Shown here: piece after piece, positions 1 to 10,275 of the stretch
Layout of the letters: each line of letters starts with the position of its first letter
Numbering within the stretch: position 1 is the stretch's first letter
DNA from: Reticulitermes lucifugus
Taxonomy: Eukaryota > Arthropoda > Insecta > Blattodea > Rhinotermitidae
DNA: 27,774 bases
Direction of reading: 5' to 3'
Assembly: GCA_026260175.1 (NCBI GenBank)
Contig: JAKCWW010003008.1
Location: forward strand, 23,646 to 51,419
The notes under the pieces: model-generated
Databases searched by the model: none
What the model saw: only the letters and a program-made list of their open reading frames with translations
Told to the model about the DNA's origin: nothing
Program-made: the position numbers and the translations under genes

Positions 1-100
1 CTTTGTCCACCACAAATACCACATGGACTGACCCGGGATCGAACCCGGGCCTCCGCGGTGAGAAGACGGCGACTAAACGCCTGAGCCATGGCACGGCCCC
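1..100 (-). mobile_element. SINE family C, tRNA-derived head, minus strand
   Basis: Read on the minus strand, this begins GGGGCCGTGCCATGG, continues with an A-box-like stretch (TGGCTCAGGCGTTTAG) and then a near-perfect Pol III B box (GGGTTCGATCCCGGG). This is the layout of a tRNA-derived SINE head. Non-tRNA text follows (CATGTGGTATTTGTGGTGGAC) and runs off the left edge of the window, so the 3' end is missing. A second copy in the opposite direction starts just to the right. It is not a functional tRNA, because no closing acceptor stem is present. Confidence 0.75.
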
Positions 101-308
101 ACCAAGAAGTTAGTTGCCGGCCTCTCACAGCGGAGGCCAGGGTTCGACACCAGGCCCGACCACGTGGGATATGCAAAACCGCACTGGACAGATTTTTCGC
201 CCAGTACTATGGTTTCCCCGTCTGCCATTCAACCAACACCATATTAAATTCATCTACCACAGACGCTATGTAGCCCTAAGAACTAACAGCGTCGTTAAAC
301 AAAACACC
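101..308 (+). mobile_element. SINE family C, plus strand, 5' end degraded
   Basis: The stretch TTAGTTGCCGGCCTCTCAC, then GCGGAGGCC, then the B box AGGGTTCGACACC aligns base for base with the head of the minus-strand copy at 1-100, so both belong to one family. The body continues with CCACGTGGGATATGCAAAAC and a tail region ending about GTCGTTAAACAAAAC. The first part of the head (A box) is badly diverged or truncated. Short open frames here (88-341) are by-products of the repeat. Confidence 0.65.
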
Positions 309-952
309 TCTGTCCGTCACAAGTGGCCTCCAATACACTGATGTTGCAAGCGCGTCATATCATCCTGTTGCAATACACGATGACGCATCCTTCAGACGCA
401 TCCGAACTTCTAGGACAAACCTGACTCACAAATCGCCAAGTTCCCCGTGAGTAAAGCATCTCCCAACAATGCCTTTTTTTGCGGTAAATAGAATCGGTCC
501 GTGCTCCCTGCACAAGTGAATATTTGCACTTCCAGTTGCACCGCCAATACCAACATGTCCATTCTTTCGTTCTCTTTTCGCACTCTCGACCGTAACGCAG
601 TGCATGCAGTTCACAGTTCATTCGTTGCATCACGAGTACTACAATTCCTTCAATGAGACCGTTACGCCTACTATTTCAGATTTTGCAGTTCTGTTCCTGG
701 CATGTCAAAGCACGGTCATAAAAGCTGAAAAAAGTGCTGGTAAACGGGTCGAAATTACTTAACAAATTTCCATCAAATTCGCCATCGGTGCCTACAGAAA
801 AAAAACTCAGCGCACGAATTCCAGATTGTCTAAATTTAAATTGATAACTCGGAAAAAAGTAGACCTATGTTTCAACGTACTGTTACAGCCCAGTATCTAT
901 CTCCAGTACTCATTGGCTATGTTGACAATATAACATCGGCCGACTGATGGCT
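309..952. other. Unassigned non-coding stretch
   Basis: No protein-coding frame with recognisable content, no RNA gene and no clear repeat was seen. Two overlapping minus-strand open frames (up to 92 codons) show no family text and are treated as chance. Confidence 0.5.
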
Positions 953-1202
953 GTGGCGGCCGGGACAGCGCAGTCGGTACAGCGACTGGCTACAGGACGG
1001 ACGGTCCGGGGATAGAACCCTGGAGGGGGCGAAATTTCACGTGCCCGTCCAGACCGACCCTGAGGCCCACCCAGCCTCCTGTACCGGCGGTAAGTCAGCT
1101 GGGGCGTGGTGCTAAGCACCCACCCTCTTCTAGCGCCGGGGTTGCGAATGCGGTGGAGCTATACCTCCGCCTCCCCTCTGTGCCGGCACAAGCATGTCAT
1201 CG
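953..1202 (+). mobile_element. SINE family A copy 1, plus strand, 3' truncated
   Basis: The head GGCCGGGACAGCGCAGTCGGTACAGCGACTGG resembles a Lys-type tRNA A-box half, and a decayed B box (GGGGATAGAACCC) follows. The body has the family's shared blocks: GACCCTGAGGCCCACCCAGCC, then GCCGGGGTTGCGAATGCGGTGG and AGCTATACCTCC. These match the reverse complements of the copies at 6794-7072 and 17490-17790. The usual (TTTACC)n tail is absent and the copy stops near TGTGCCGGCACAAGC. Confidence 0.75.
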
Positions 1203-1329
1203 GGTAACCTTAATCGTGAATGTGCTGACTTCACAATACATTTACTTTTGCAACAAATGAAAAAATTCTATTTAGACTTGCAAAAAACGGTCAGGTGCAA
1301 TGCACATTTCATTCTCAATAAAGTAACTG

Positions 1330-1570
1330 CCTACTACATATCGACCGGGGTTCAATTCTCCGCGAAGGATGATTTTTTTCGTCACCATATTCACTTTGGC
1401 TGTGGAATCCCCTTAGGCTCCCAGGCGACGGAAGTCGAGGATAAATACGCCGGCGTGCAAAACCGAACGCTGACGTAAGTCCAATGCTGGGAATAAAAAT
1501 CACGGGAACTTGACATCCACGCCGCCTATACGCCTTCACTGCACAGTGATTTCCTTCCACTCAGCAGAAG
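1330..1570 (+). repeat. Possible SINE with B-box-like core
   Basis: A B-box-like core (CCGGGGTTCAATTCTCCGCG, about 1346-1365) is followed by GGATGATTTTTTTCGTCACC, the general order of a tRNA-derived SINE head running into its body. The piece GCGTGCAAAACCG resembles the GATATGCAAAACCG block of SINE-C. A motif TGCACAGTGATTTCC near 1540 recurs as TGCGCAGTGATTTC near 12253. Boundaries are uncertain and the assignment rests on short motifs. Confidence 0.35.
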
Positions 1571-2028
1571 ACATGCAGCATTACGTTCTCCGTCTTTATG
1601 TGGCAGTGCACCACCTGGCTATATGCAAACAGCACATATCACTAGAACAGGTTCACCAAAAGAAACAGGTGTAAAGGAAGGTATGAGTTAAACAGGTTCA
1701 GTCCACAAAGGATACTTCTCTAAGTCCAGGAACAAAGAATTCGTCAGTTTGGTGATGATACCAATCATCTTGCGGTTTTATTTTCTCCAATCGCATGATA
1801 CACGATCTGCCCCAAACAGTGTAATTTCCTTAATTATTATGTTGGCGCCAAAAGGGCCGTCCCCAATGCGGCTTGGGGTTTTGTTGTGCGAGATCTGCTA
1901 TAGCCATAAAGCTGCCCGCTCACACGCCAACATCTGACAACCCAAACAAAGAACCGCTTATGATCGCATTTCTGTTACGTTACTGTTCCTAAAGAAACAA
2001 TGATGCCAACTGTCCGGAGTCCTGTGAC

Positions 2029-2083
2029 CACGACACGACAGGGATTCCAAACCTGTGGTTAGCGATCCCCGTGTCGTCTCGTG
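2029..2083. repeat. Short inverted repeat (hairpin)
   Basis: The left arm CACGACACGACAGGGAT (2029-2045) pairs with the right arm ATCCCCGTGTCGTCTCGTG (2065-2083) across a loop of about 19 nt, with one mismatch and a two-base bulge. It could form a stem-loop. No run of T follows and no known RNA family was recognised. Confidence 0.5.
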
Positions 2084-2210
2084 CTGTATTTAACACTGCT
2101 TTATCAACTTCATAGCTTGATTATGATGAATTGGAGAGGGTGCGAAAAGAAAAGTGATCGTGACCCAATATTAGGATATACCTAAACAACTGCCTTCGAA
2201 TACGGAACCT

Positions 2211-2221
2211 CCCCCCCCCCC
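2211..2221 (+). repeat. Poly-C run
   Basis: Eleven consecutive C, followed shortly by CCCGGGGG. This is simple sequence prone to length change and sequencing error. Confidence 0.8.
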
Positions 2222-2594
2222 GCCCGGGGGATGCACAGCATCACGAATAGACAAATAGGCCTAGCCTGCGGTAGTCAATCTCAGTTTTGTCCCGAATATG
2301 CCCTGGGACAAGTTTCATATTCACGACTGGGTGCTGCTAGTGTTACAGCTAGGCGACGGTTGCACCTCACGTGTGAGCGTTCATCAATGTGTGGGTCAGC
2401 TGCGAACACCACAGCTAGCGTCTAATAGGAAATGTAAAACTCTGCCGTTGAATTTTCAACGAGTGTTCTACCGCAGTAGTATGAAATAAATATACCTATC
2501 CGTCTTCCATGGATCGTGGGTTTGAAACATGGCTCCATACCACCACATCTGAGTAAGGCAGCCATCTATCCAAAAATATATCTTATTACTGGGT

Positions 2595-2690
2595 GATGAC
2601 ACCATAAAAACATGGAGACAGTAGCTCCTTCGAAACGTCGGAACACACAACTACCACACGGCGTAGAAACTCAAAAGACCATCCACGCTT
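2595..2690. repeat. Unclassified interspersed repeat D, copy 1
   Basis: The block ATGGAGACAGTAGCTCCTTC, CGAAACGTCGG, AACTACCACACGGCG, CAAAAGACC aligns in order with GATGGGACCGATACG, CGAAACGTCGG, AATTACCACACGACACCGC, CAGAAGACC at 17296-17374. The order and spacing of the shared blocks indicate one dispersed repeat family. The class is not known from the sequence. Confidence 0.5.
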
Positions 2691-3448
2691 AGGAATGCTC
2701 TGCACGAAATGAGCAGCAGCCACTGTACTATTTACAATTACCTGATACAAAGCTCATAACTTGAAACTGCGCACCACAATCAAACCTCCGGTCCCCTTGT
2801 CGTCTGTTACGAAACATTCGTCAATGGCCCTGAGATGTCACTTAAGGCTTCCCTGTTAAACAACAAGCGATAATACGGTACTAACAGTTCAGTTCATAAA
2901 CAGATCCCTGTCTTAAGTCTTGAAGACGCGCGGCAGCACATGCTAGCCATGCTTCCACCTTTACGTGTAACAGTATAGCGATACGTGATCCCTCACATAC
3001 ATTGTGTGCCGTTTTTTTAGGAACTGTTTTAAAGCCCTTCTACATCACGACAATTCTGATCTCAAAGTGCAATGTAGACATTGCTATGAAATGAACGAGT
3101 GCTCTTAAATTCGAACTTGTTTTGTATTCGAAGTACAGCATTCATTCTGGAAACTGATGCAAACTGATCCACTGTACAATTACAATAAACAATAACAGCA
3201 CACATCACTAAGGCAATTTACCTGCTACCATTATGTGCTGAATATTTTGTCTTCCCATTTCTGATGTGAACAATTCAACAGTACAATACCTTTCACATTA
3301 AATTACAATTTTATCTTCTATACAGGCGTAAAACTACCGTCTCTCGCCCTCACACACCCACAGACAGGGGGTATGAGGACAGTTTGTCGAAGTAATATTG
3401 GGACCTATAAGTAAAAGGACGAGTAGGTAGCAGAAGGCTGCTATGAGT
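2691..3448. other. Unassigned non-coding stretch
   Basis: AT-rich sequence without a long open frame, RNA gene or recognised repeat. Confidence 0.5.
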
Positions 3449-3491
3449 TATACATACATATATGTGTATGTATGTATGTATGTATGTGTGT

Positions 3492-3532
<41 letters not shown>

Positions 3533-3543
3533 CGCGCGCGCGT
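3449..3543 (+). repeat. Compound microsatellite, continuous alternating pyrimidine-purine tract
   Basis: Every base from 3449 to 3543 alternates pyrimidine-purine: TACATACATA, then (TATG)n, then (TG)14 from 3497 to 3524, then (CG)9 from 3525 to 3542. A frame reading through it gives only a run of Tyr/Val/Cys/Ala/Arg and is not a gene. Such sequence is the classic substrate for the B-to-Z DNA transition, the CG segment most strongly. Confidence 0.95.
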
Positions 3544-4252
3544 TATTGTTAAGAAAGTAAAGCTAACAAGTTTTTCTCCGCATACTTCGATTTCCTCCTG
3601 CAGTGTCATTCCACTGGTGTTCCATACTCATGCTTCCTCAGCCCATCATCGCCGCTATATATTAGCAACTGACAGTGTCGTTGTCACTAAAGCACAAAGA
3701 AGAAAAAAGACATTTGAAATACATGTGCTGCCGTTCAAAACCGTCTACGGAGGACTAGCAGGTGTCGCTCAGGTGCCACGCGCGCGCCATCTGCACCACG
3801 TCGCGGTAAAACCGGACAAAACACCTTGCGATATAAAAATTACAGGTGGCATAGCGCGCATACACCAGCCGGCCCGTTACGAAGACACTGCAACGGTACC
3901 ACAATTCAATTGAACAACATTTCAAACACGACAGGCGGGCGACAGTGTTACATTATACATACTGCACCCGATGTGAAGGAGATGGTAATGAATGCGACAC
4001 AACACTTGGCGATTAAATTCCGAGGAAGGCAGCTACAATTCAACTCGGAAACTTTAGCGTTACGATTAAAACATACAAAACTATATTTCTTATTTGGCAC
4101 GGATGTGAAACTTGGTCTCAAAATGCAATGGAAGAACAAGTTGAGGTACCTGAAGACAAAGTGCTGAGAACAACCGGGCCAAGGAAAGTGAAGTCTGAGG
4201 AACAGAGAACACAGCATAATGGGGAGTTTCAAAACGTGTTAGCTTCTTCAAA
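3544..4252. other. Unassigned non-coding stretch
   Basis: Open frames of 94-156 codons cross this stretch on both strands, but none shows a recognisable domain, and the longest one begins inside the microsatellite. No repeat was recognised. Confidence 0.45.
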
Positions 4253-4515
4253 TATTCTTCTTCTCCTCCTCCTCCTTCTCTTTCTTCAATAGCGCGATAG
4301 CCCGCATCGGGCCCTGGCCTCTTCCAACAGATCGCCTCCAGATATCCCTATCCCCTAGTAGTCTCCTCCATCCTCTTATATTCAGCATCAACGGCGAGTC
4401 CCTCCTGATGTCTTCCCATCTCAATCGTGGTCTTCCCACAAGTCTTCTTCCATGGAATTTTCCATCCAGTACTTTTTTTGGTATTCTAGAATTGCCCATT
4501 CGGACTATATGACCG
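4253..4515 (-). mobile_element. LINE 3' end (C-terminus of reverse transcriptase ORF)
   Basis: The minus-strand frame reads RDGHIVRMGNSRIPKKVL, then GRRLVGRPRLRWEDIRRD, then GWRRLLGDRDIWRR. This is the characteristic extreme C-terminus of many insect non-LTR retrotransposon polymerases: RIP-K-VL, then GRP--RWED, then W----DRD-WR. A GA-rich simple tail follows (4253-4275, TTCTCCTCCTCC on the plus strand). A stop codon lies just upstream of RDGHIV, so the copy is 5' truncated there or decayed. The catalytic domain is absent. The precise clade is not assigned. Confidence 0.8.
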
Positions 4516-5514
4516 TCTCTTCAGATATAAACAGGGTGATAAAATAAGGGAGAATGAGGTGGGTAAGGCACAGCACGTGGGAGAGAAAAAACGTGTACAA
4601 AAACGTTGGTCGAAAAATCTGAAGGGAAGAGACCAAACTCAATCTCGAGACAGATGAGACGATATTAAGAGGTCTATTAAACAACCAGAGTGGATGTACT
4701 CTGGATTCATCTGCCTCAAAATAGGGACCAGGACAGGCCTCTTGCATAATGAAGGCTCACTTACCTAATAATCGCTGCACAATACGAAAATATCCTTGCG
4801 TTTTACGAAAGCCAGACAGTAGGGTGCAGTTCGTAGACACGCGATCTGCTTCACAACTCGTGCCGGCGGTGCGGAGACCACGACCGGCACTCTGAACGCT
4901 CCACTACGCGCCCTGTTTGTAAAGGCGTTTTTGAAAAGACCATCCAAAAATGTTAATTTTACGAAAAAACTGACATGCCACTATGATGGGACATCGGATT
5001 ATAATATCTGATAACTAATCCTCTATCCGGAGACTTCAGACGAAGGATCTTTAGTCACCGCAACTTATCGCAAGCTATTTTAACTATTTATACACAAAGT
5101 AGTTTACTCATGACAGCATGCTCGGGACTGCATCTAATTCAGAAAATGGTATTAGCGGTGTTTCTTGACCACTAAACTTTCAAGACAGACACCATGGCAT
5201 GTTATTAATTATATAGTTATTGTTGTATTATTTGTATTACTTCGAATTTCGGAGTTCAGTTGCGTCATGTGTTTCAAGTCATTCTATCGTTTCAGCGCAC
5301 ATTCAGTTGTGGTGTTCATACTGAAGATAAATGTAATGTGCGGTGGAACGTTGGAACAACTTCAAAAGAAGACACGGCCAACCCCGCAAGTCGACAGGAT
5401 GCATTAGACATACGCTTCTAAAACCCAAGGACAAGAATCTTCAGTTGTACCTCAGCTAGTGGTTTTTCGAGTTATAAATTGTAACACAGACGGTTGTACC
5501 ACCAGGAAGAAATG
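4516..5514. other. Unassigned non-coding stretch
   Basis: No coding content, RNA gene or repeat was recognised. Small open frames on both strands (60-80 codons) look like chance. Confidence 0.45.
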
Positions 5515-5700
5515 TATAAAAGTGCCGGCCTCCCAAAAAGTAAACAAACATTACAAGTGGCAACACTGTTGCGTTGCGTTACGTAACTAACCGACCATTC
5601 AATGGTTGCCAGGCAACCGCAGTTACCCGGATTGCGGGCGCACCTCGCTCGAAACGATCGATTAGCAGTAGCACGTGTGCGGGATGAACCGCCATGTTGC
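5515..5700 (+). promoter_or_regulatory. Candidate promoter: CpG-rich patch with RFX X-box
   Basis: The sequence shows a perfect palindrome GGTTGCC-A-GGCAACC (5604-5618), which fits the RFX X-box consensus GTNRCC(N)RGYAAC. It also shows an E-box CACGTG (5672-5677), a YY1-like CCGCCATGTT (5689-5698), a TATAAAAG (5515-5522) and an unusual local density of CpG between about 5560 and 5710. RFX X-boxes are known in promoters of ciliary genes, usually within a few hundred bases of the start codon. ATG triplets follow at 5684 and 5694, the latter in a CCGCCATG context. The frame from 5684 runs to 5899 (about 71 codons) without a recognisable domain, so a first exon is possible but unproven. Direction is inferred from the downstream ATGs. 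Confidence 0.35.
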
Positions 5701-6569
5701 GAAAGTCTTGTGTCACGTACACCCGGAAACAGCAACCGTTTCCAAATCAATCAAGGTCACCACCAAGGGTCGACATTCCAAGCTTGTCTACGTGGTTTCA
5801 CCGTATTTCATGAGAGCATGTTGTACTTTATTACAATGTCGCATGAATATTTTCCGTGGGGTGGTGGTGGTGGCAATTCGCTTATCAGCTTTCCACTGAC
5901 TGCAGTGACTTTCTATTTCTAACACAGCAGGACAACTCTGAGACAGGTATCCACCAGCACTTCAATGTATCTTACACAATTAACTATCCTGGCACTTAAC
6001 GCTATTGTATGCAACTCGTGTCGCATCGTCCACCAAACGACAAATCATAATTTGTCGACCTGAAGCAGTACTTCCCGCTTAAACATATCACCACTTTTCC
6101 CTCCAACTATACTATCCCCTTCACCCCCCCCCCACGCCAGATAACATTCATAGCCGATATCGCCAAAAGCGGATTACGTGCAATCAATTCTTAGAATAGC
6201 AAGCAGGCTTCACCCGAATCACAGAATTTCAGATGTTTTGAAGACATGAATCATGGTACCTTTAGAAACTGACACACGGCCAAACTCATAAAAAAACTAA
6301 AAAGACTGATCATACAACGCTCAAAAGATTCTGTAATCGACTTCTAATACGATTAGAAGATGATACATACCTGCAACCTATAAAAGGCTAAAATGTTTTA
6401 TAAGAGGACCAACCACGACTCTGCAGCCTTGGTATACGATTCCACGATAGGCCTCTCAGTTGATACGCAATTTATACGAAGGTAAGAAACTTTCACATGA
6501 ATAAGTGGGGGGTCAGAAGACCTGAAACACGATTCACAAAGATCAGGGTCAATAATACCTCCACACAGC
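5701..6569. other. Unassigned non-coding stretch
   Basis: This holds the tail of the open frames starting near 5600-5690, a GGTGGTGGTGG run (about 5864-5874) and a poly-C run near 6125. TTTATACGAAGGTAA at about 6471-6485 recurs near 17013 beside the related LINE end and may be LINE 3' UTR. Nothing else was recognised. Confidence 0.45.
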
Positions 6570-6757
6570 GCGATCCCTCTTCAGAAGCTAATATTTGCTC
6601 AGGCAGTCAAGAAATCCGCAGCGTTTTCAGCCCGAAGATTCTGTACCACGTTCACAATAGCATGCCAATAGTCCCTGTCCTGGGCCAGATAACCCCAGTC
6701 CACCCCCTTCCATCCTATTTCCTTGAGATACATTTTAATATTATCCCCTATCTACGA
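6570..6757 (-). mobile_element. LINE 3' end, second family, copy 1
   Basis: The minus-strand translation reads MYLKEIGWKGVDW, then LAQDRDYWHAIVNVVQNLRA and a frame ending FLTA. This is the C-terminal text of an insect LINE polymerase family (consensus-like GW-GVDW---AQDRD-W-A-V--V-NLR). The nucleotide sequence aligns with 17056-17190, including a shared TCCCTCTTCAGAAGCTA-like block after the stop. The reverse transcriptase core is missing, so this is a 5'-truncated copy. Confidence 0.75.
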
Positions 6758-6793
6758 AACTGATATGTAACAGCCCTATAAATCTTCAGAGCT

Positions 6794-7072
6794 AGAAAAG
6801 GTAAAGTACACGCCATGAAGGCGTAAAGGGGGACTAGACGTATAGCTCCACCCATTCTTAACCTCGGGACCAGATGGAGGTGAGTAGTTAACTTCACACC
6901 CAGGCCGTTTTACCCCCGGGACACAGAGCCGGTACCCATTAAATAGCAGCTGGGTGGACCCCACAGCCGGTCTGGACGTTTTGGACAAGAAAAAGTCTCT
7001 TGCTCCTACCGGCATTCGAACCCCGAACCGTTAAACCCGTAGACTAGTCGCTACACCCTGGCTCCAGCCTCA
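6794..7072 (-). mobile_element. SINE family A copy 2, minus strand
   Basis: Read on the minus strand, it has a head GGTGTAGCGACTAGTCTACGG, a B box GGGGTTCGAATGCC, the body blocks GGTCCACCCAGC, GGTAAAACGGCC, CCGAGGTTAAGAATGGGTGG and AGCTATACG, then a tail TGTACTTTACCTTTT. The order matches the other family A copies. The copy is nearly full length and divergent, so it is old. A minus-strand open frame inside it is not a gene. Confidence 0.85.
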
Positions 7073-7179
7073 GCGATGAGGGGCTACGAAGTGACACATG
7101 ACCAGAAACAATTCGATTATTTGTAAAACTAATTTTAAAGACGGGTTTTAAAACACGATTTAGCCCCATCCGTATACTG

Positions 7180-7444
7180 TGCTATGGGCTGGACAACCGA
7201 AGAACCGTGATTCGATTCTCGACAGGGGTAAGAGACTGTTCTCTTATCCAGGGCGTTTCTACCTGTTCTGGGACCAACCCAATCTCATATTCAATAGGTA
7301 CGGGGGATCTTCCCAGGGGGTAAAGCGGCCGGGGCGTGAAGCAGACCACTCACCTCCATCTACTGCCGGGGCTAAGAATGCCTTCACTGGTTCGTGTTTA
7401 ATCAAGCACATGACCAACTTTACCTTTACCTTTACCTTTACCCG
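7180..7444 (+). mobile_element. SINE family A copy 3, plus strand, with (TTTACC)4 tail
   Basis: A decayed head (GTGATTCGATTCTCG as B box, 7207-7221) is followed by the family body: CCCAGGGGGTAAAGCGGCC, GGGGCTAAGAATGCC. It ends in four perfect TTTACC units (7419-7442). The tail unit identifies the 3' end and direction of the family. It lies about 107 bp from the head of copy 2 in the opposite direction. Confidence 0.85.
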
Positions 7445-9424
7445 TTTAAGGAAGTAGGTTATGCACTGCTGTAAAAACTAAAGATATGAAACAACCAGAA
7501 CAAATCAGAATTTAGAATTTACTTACTGACTTGCTAACTACAGTGTCAAGACTGAAAAGCGCGAGGACGTGATACAGGAAACACACACACAAGGTAGAGT
7601 GCATCGGGAAAGTTGCACGAATCTCTAAGTACAGTTTAGAACTGGTAACTTGCAACTTGGAAGGTATTTAAGGAATGTGGGTAAAGTGGGATAGGCTTCT
7701 GCCGGGCACTGTGCATTCAAACAAGCACTTCCAGCTTCTTTTCCCTTCCCTTTGCCACGTTTTCTCATCCCACAAGTTTCAAGGTATCAGTCCTGGACTG
7801 TACTGATAACGTTTGTGAACTGCTACATTTAAGTAAGGGAAGGAACCAAGTTCCACAGCAGGTGCAGTGTTGTTCTCGTACAGCTCATATACACTGCTGG
7901 TACCAGCAACACCAACAGGTGAATGCGTTTCCAAGTTTTTACATTTCAGTGTCAGTGTAACTTAATGACATATGAAACAAAAGACCACACCGCAGTCATA
8001 CAATGCTCTTAGCATCTAGATCCGCACCTGCTAGAAGCACTCGCCGCTGTTGTAACTGACCAATTTGTCCACCGAAACTAGAGACCCCGACAATCTACCT
8101 ACATCTAGAGTAGGCTAATATCGTAATTCATACTTCAGCTGATCAAAAATTTCCTACCGTTATCGAACGTGTAGATCCATCCATGTTAAAAAATCCCAAC
8201 AGTAGATCCTATCCGATAAACAGTTGTCCAATAACGTATGCCAGGTTCTTCCGAAAGGTCTCTTCTCCCGATGACGTGTTCTTTAGTGATTTCAGCAAAG
8301 CACGAAACGTCTGCACACGACTGTACCACGCAGTTCCCAAAATGTCATTCAGTCTCGGACATGCAATACGTTTTCGCGCACTGTTCACTTATCAGTAAGG
8401 AATTACAAATTCCACAGTATCAGTAATTAAGACACAAAGCAGCACAAAAGAAATGAAATTAAACAGACTCCTCGCTAAACCAAGTATACACGCCGTCTGT
8501 CCGTCCGTGCGTTTAGCAAGAGAAATGATAACTCTGAACACGAAACACAGGAAGTTCGAACATCTTCCTACAACTTGTTACAACTTTTCCACTCTCCAAA
8601 CTTCACTGTCAACAATTACAGTTATTCTATAATCATAAACTTATGTGCGTAATGACACTCGTACACAACCCTAGTAACATCATACTGTCAGATAAGTATA
8701 TCAAAGTTGTAACCGTTGCCAGATAAGCAACACACAAATGCACGCCATACAACTGTAAGAATATTTACTATCTACTTCTACATATTTTGTGCAAAGTACT
8801 GTTATGTCAAAAACTACAAAACACGGCAAGACGATTCGAACGGGCACAACCGGCAACTTAGTAGTGGGATCTACGCTGGTGGACTTTACAGTCACCCCTT
8901 TCTCCGCATGTTAATATGACGTATTTTCAAATTAGGCACTTTGTGGAAATCAATTCACCCGCAGCAACGAACATTTCCAGCGCGCGGATCGGGTATCTCG
9001 TATTAAGGAAGCAGCTGCCTCCTATGGGGTCACCTGTTGTTTGCCAAACGAACATAAAGCAGGTGCTTCTCGCTTTCTTATTGAACTTACTGCTCACAAA
9101 TAAGGCATGTGGACCAGTCACTGGTCTGCAGACGGCTAACTGCTGTACATTTTTTTAAATGCCCCAACTGTCGACTGGCGGCGACAGACGACACGCCGTT
9201 ACGATACTAGGAATTATAATTTTAGTTTTCACGTATTCAGGAAAGATAAACTACAATTTGACAATACTTTGTTTAATTAAGCTCCAGTAGTAGCGAACTG
9301 GACGCTGTAGAATGGAGTTCATAATCAATATTGAAAAGCCCTATTCCCAACCTGCGTTCAGATATTAAACAACGGGTTCTCCGCGATTTTGCATCCTCAA
9401 TACACGTACAGCCTACAAAGGCCT
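7445..9424. other. Unassigned non-coding stretch
   Basis: About 2 kb with no recognised gene, RNA or repeat. Short frames (60-80 codons) around 8183-8426 and 8701-9158 carry no family text. Confidence 0.45.
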
Positions 9425-9599
9425 ATAAATGTAAGTTATCTCGGTGCACGACATGTAGGCACATGGGAATGGGACCGACGGCTTTACTTCCCCTCCGAAG
9501 GAAGTGGTGCTCCGGATTTTTATCACCCTTAAAAATCCATCGAACCCGCGAACCCGGTCCAGTGGCGAGCACGCTAACCACTAGTCCACCGAGGTCGAC
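9425..9599 (-). mobile_element. SINE family B copy 1, minus strand
   Basis: On the minus strand the head reads TCGACCTCGGTGGACTAGTG, continuing into GGTTAGCGTGCTCGCCAC (A-box half), then the B box GCGGGTTCGATGG. The body contains CGGAGCACCACTTCCTTCGG and GGGGAAGTAAAGCCGTCGG, text seen widely in arthropod SINEs of this type. The head is almost identical to the one at 14346-14417. A minus-strand frame through it gives GGLVVSVLATGP, a familiar spurious 'protein' produced by this SINE head. Confidence 0.85.
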
Positions 9600-10127
9600 A
9601 TAAAATAAATATAGGAACATAAAAAAGGTCCTGGACTGCAAGATCCTTTTTATAGTGACAGTATACAGACGAAGAAATAGTGAAATCAGTAACAAACTTA
9701 CGATCGCTCCTATATGGACACATAATGGAAGATATGGATCATACAGCAAAAATCTTCGAAGATAGGTAGTGGAAGCTGGCATGAAATCCCACGAACCCTA
9801 ATGAGAGAAGTAACTCAAGAGAACATGCACAATCATTACACTGTACGTACAGCAACACATTTTCACTATACTGAGGCCAAGGAAATGGTCCCTTGCATAG
9901 CGCGGATGACCGGCTGTCGAGGTTTCCAAACCTGTATACTGTTGCATTTCCTTGCAACCCCCTCTGATCTGTATCAACTGGCCACAAGTGCTTGTCGCTA
10001 GCGAACATTTGACGTGGTTATCACCACCAACGTTCGTGTAAACAGCATGGCTATAGTGAAGACAAATACAGCGAAGTGCTCTGGAACGGCGTGAGGGAGA
10101 TCTGGAGGTGGCCAAGCACAGTATAGT
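9600..10127. other. Unassigned non-coding stretch
   Basis: Overlapping open frames up to 121 codons occur on the minus strand at 9739-10163 but show no domain and end inside a SINE. No other feature was recognised. Confidence 0.4.
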
Positions 10128-10275
10128 AAAGTTAAAGGTAAAGTTCTCCCTAGAACAGGCCACGAAGACACAGAGGGGGAGTAGAGGTATAGCTCTACTC
10201 TTTCTTTAACCTCGGCGCTAGATGAGGGTGGGTGGTCAACTCCACGCCCCGGCCGCTTTACCCGCTACCCATTGC
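10128..10275 (-). mobile_element. SINE family A copy 4, minus strand, 5' truncated
   Basis: The plus strand shows AAAGTTAAAGGTAAAG (reverse complement of the TTTACC/TTTAACTTT tail) followed by the family body: GGTATAGCTCTACTC, TTTAACCTCGGCGCTAGATG, CCCCGGCCGCTTTACCC. The tRNA head is missing. The 7-mer GTATAGT occurs at 10121-10127, directly before the tail, and at 10276-10282, directly after the truncation point. It is a candidate target-site duplication for a 5'-truncated insertion. Confidence 0.8.

Larger units (their letters stand above)
1571..2594. other. Unassigned non-coding stretch
   Basis: No gene was seen. The stretch holds a short hairpin at 2029-2083 and a poly-C run at 2211-2221, listed separately. 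Open frames of 60-65 codons have no family content. Confidence 0.5.

Noticed and set aside
3443-3913. 156-codon open frame
   Set aside because: Its first third is the translated microsatellite (YVYVCMYV, CVCVC, ARARA) and the remainder shows no recognisable domain.
5602-5922. 106-codon frame starting at the X-box
   Set aside because: Its start codon overlaps the regulatory palindrome, and the translation ends in a glycine run from GGT repeats with no domain.
9423-9782. 119-codon minus-strand frame containing GGLVVSVLATGP
   Set aside because: This text is the translated head of a tRNA-derived SINE, a common false protein in arthropod annotations.
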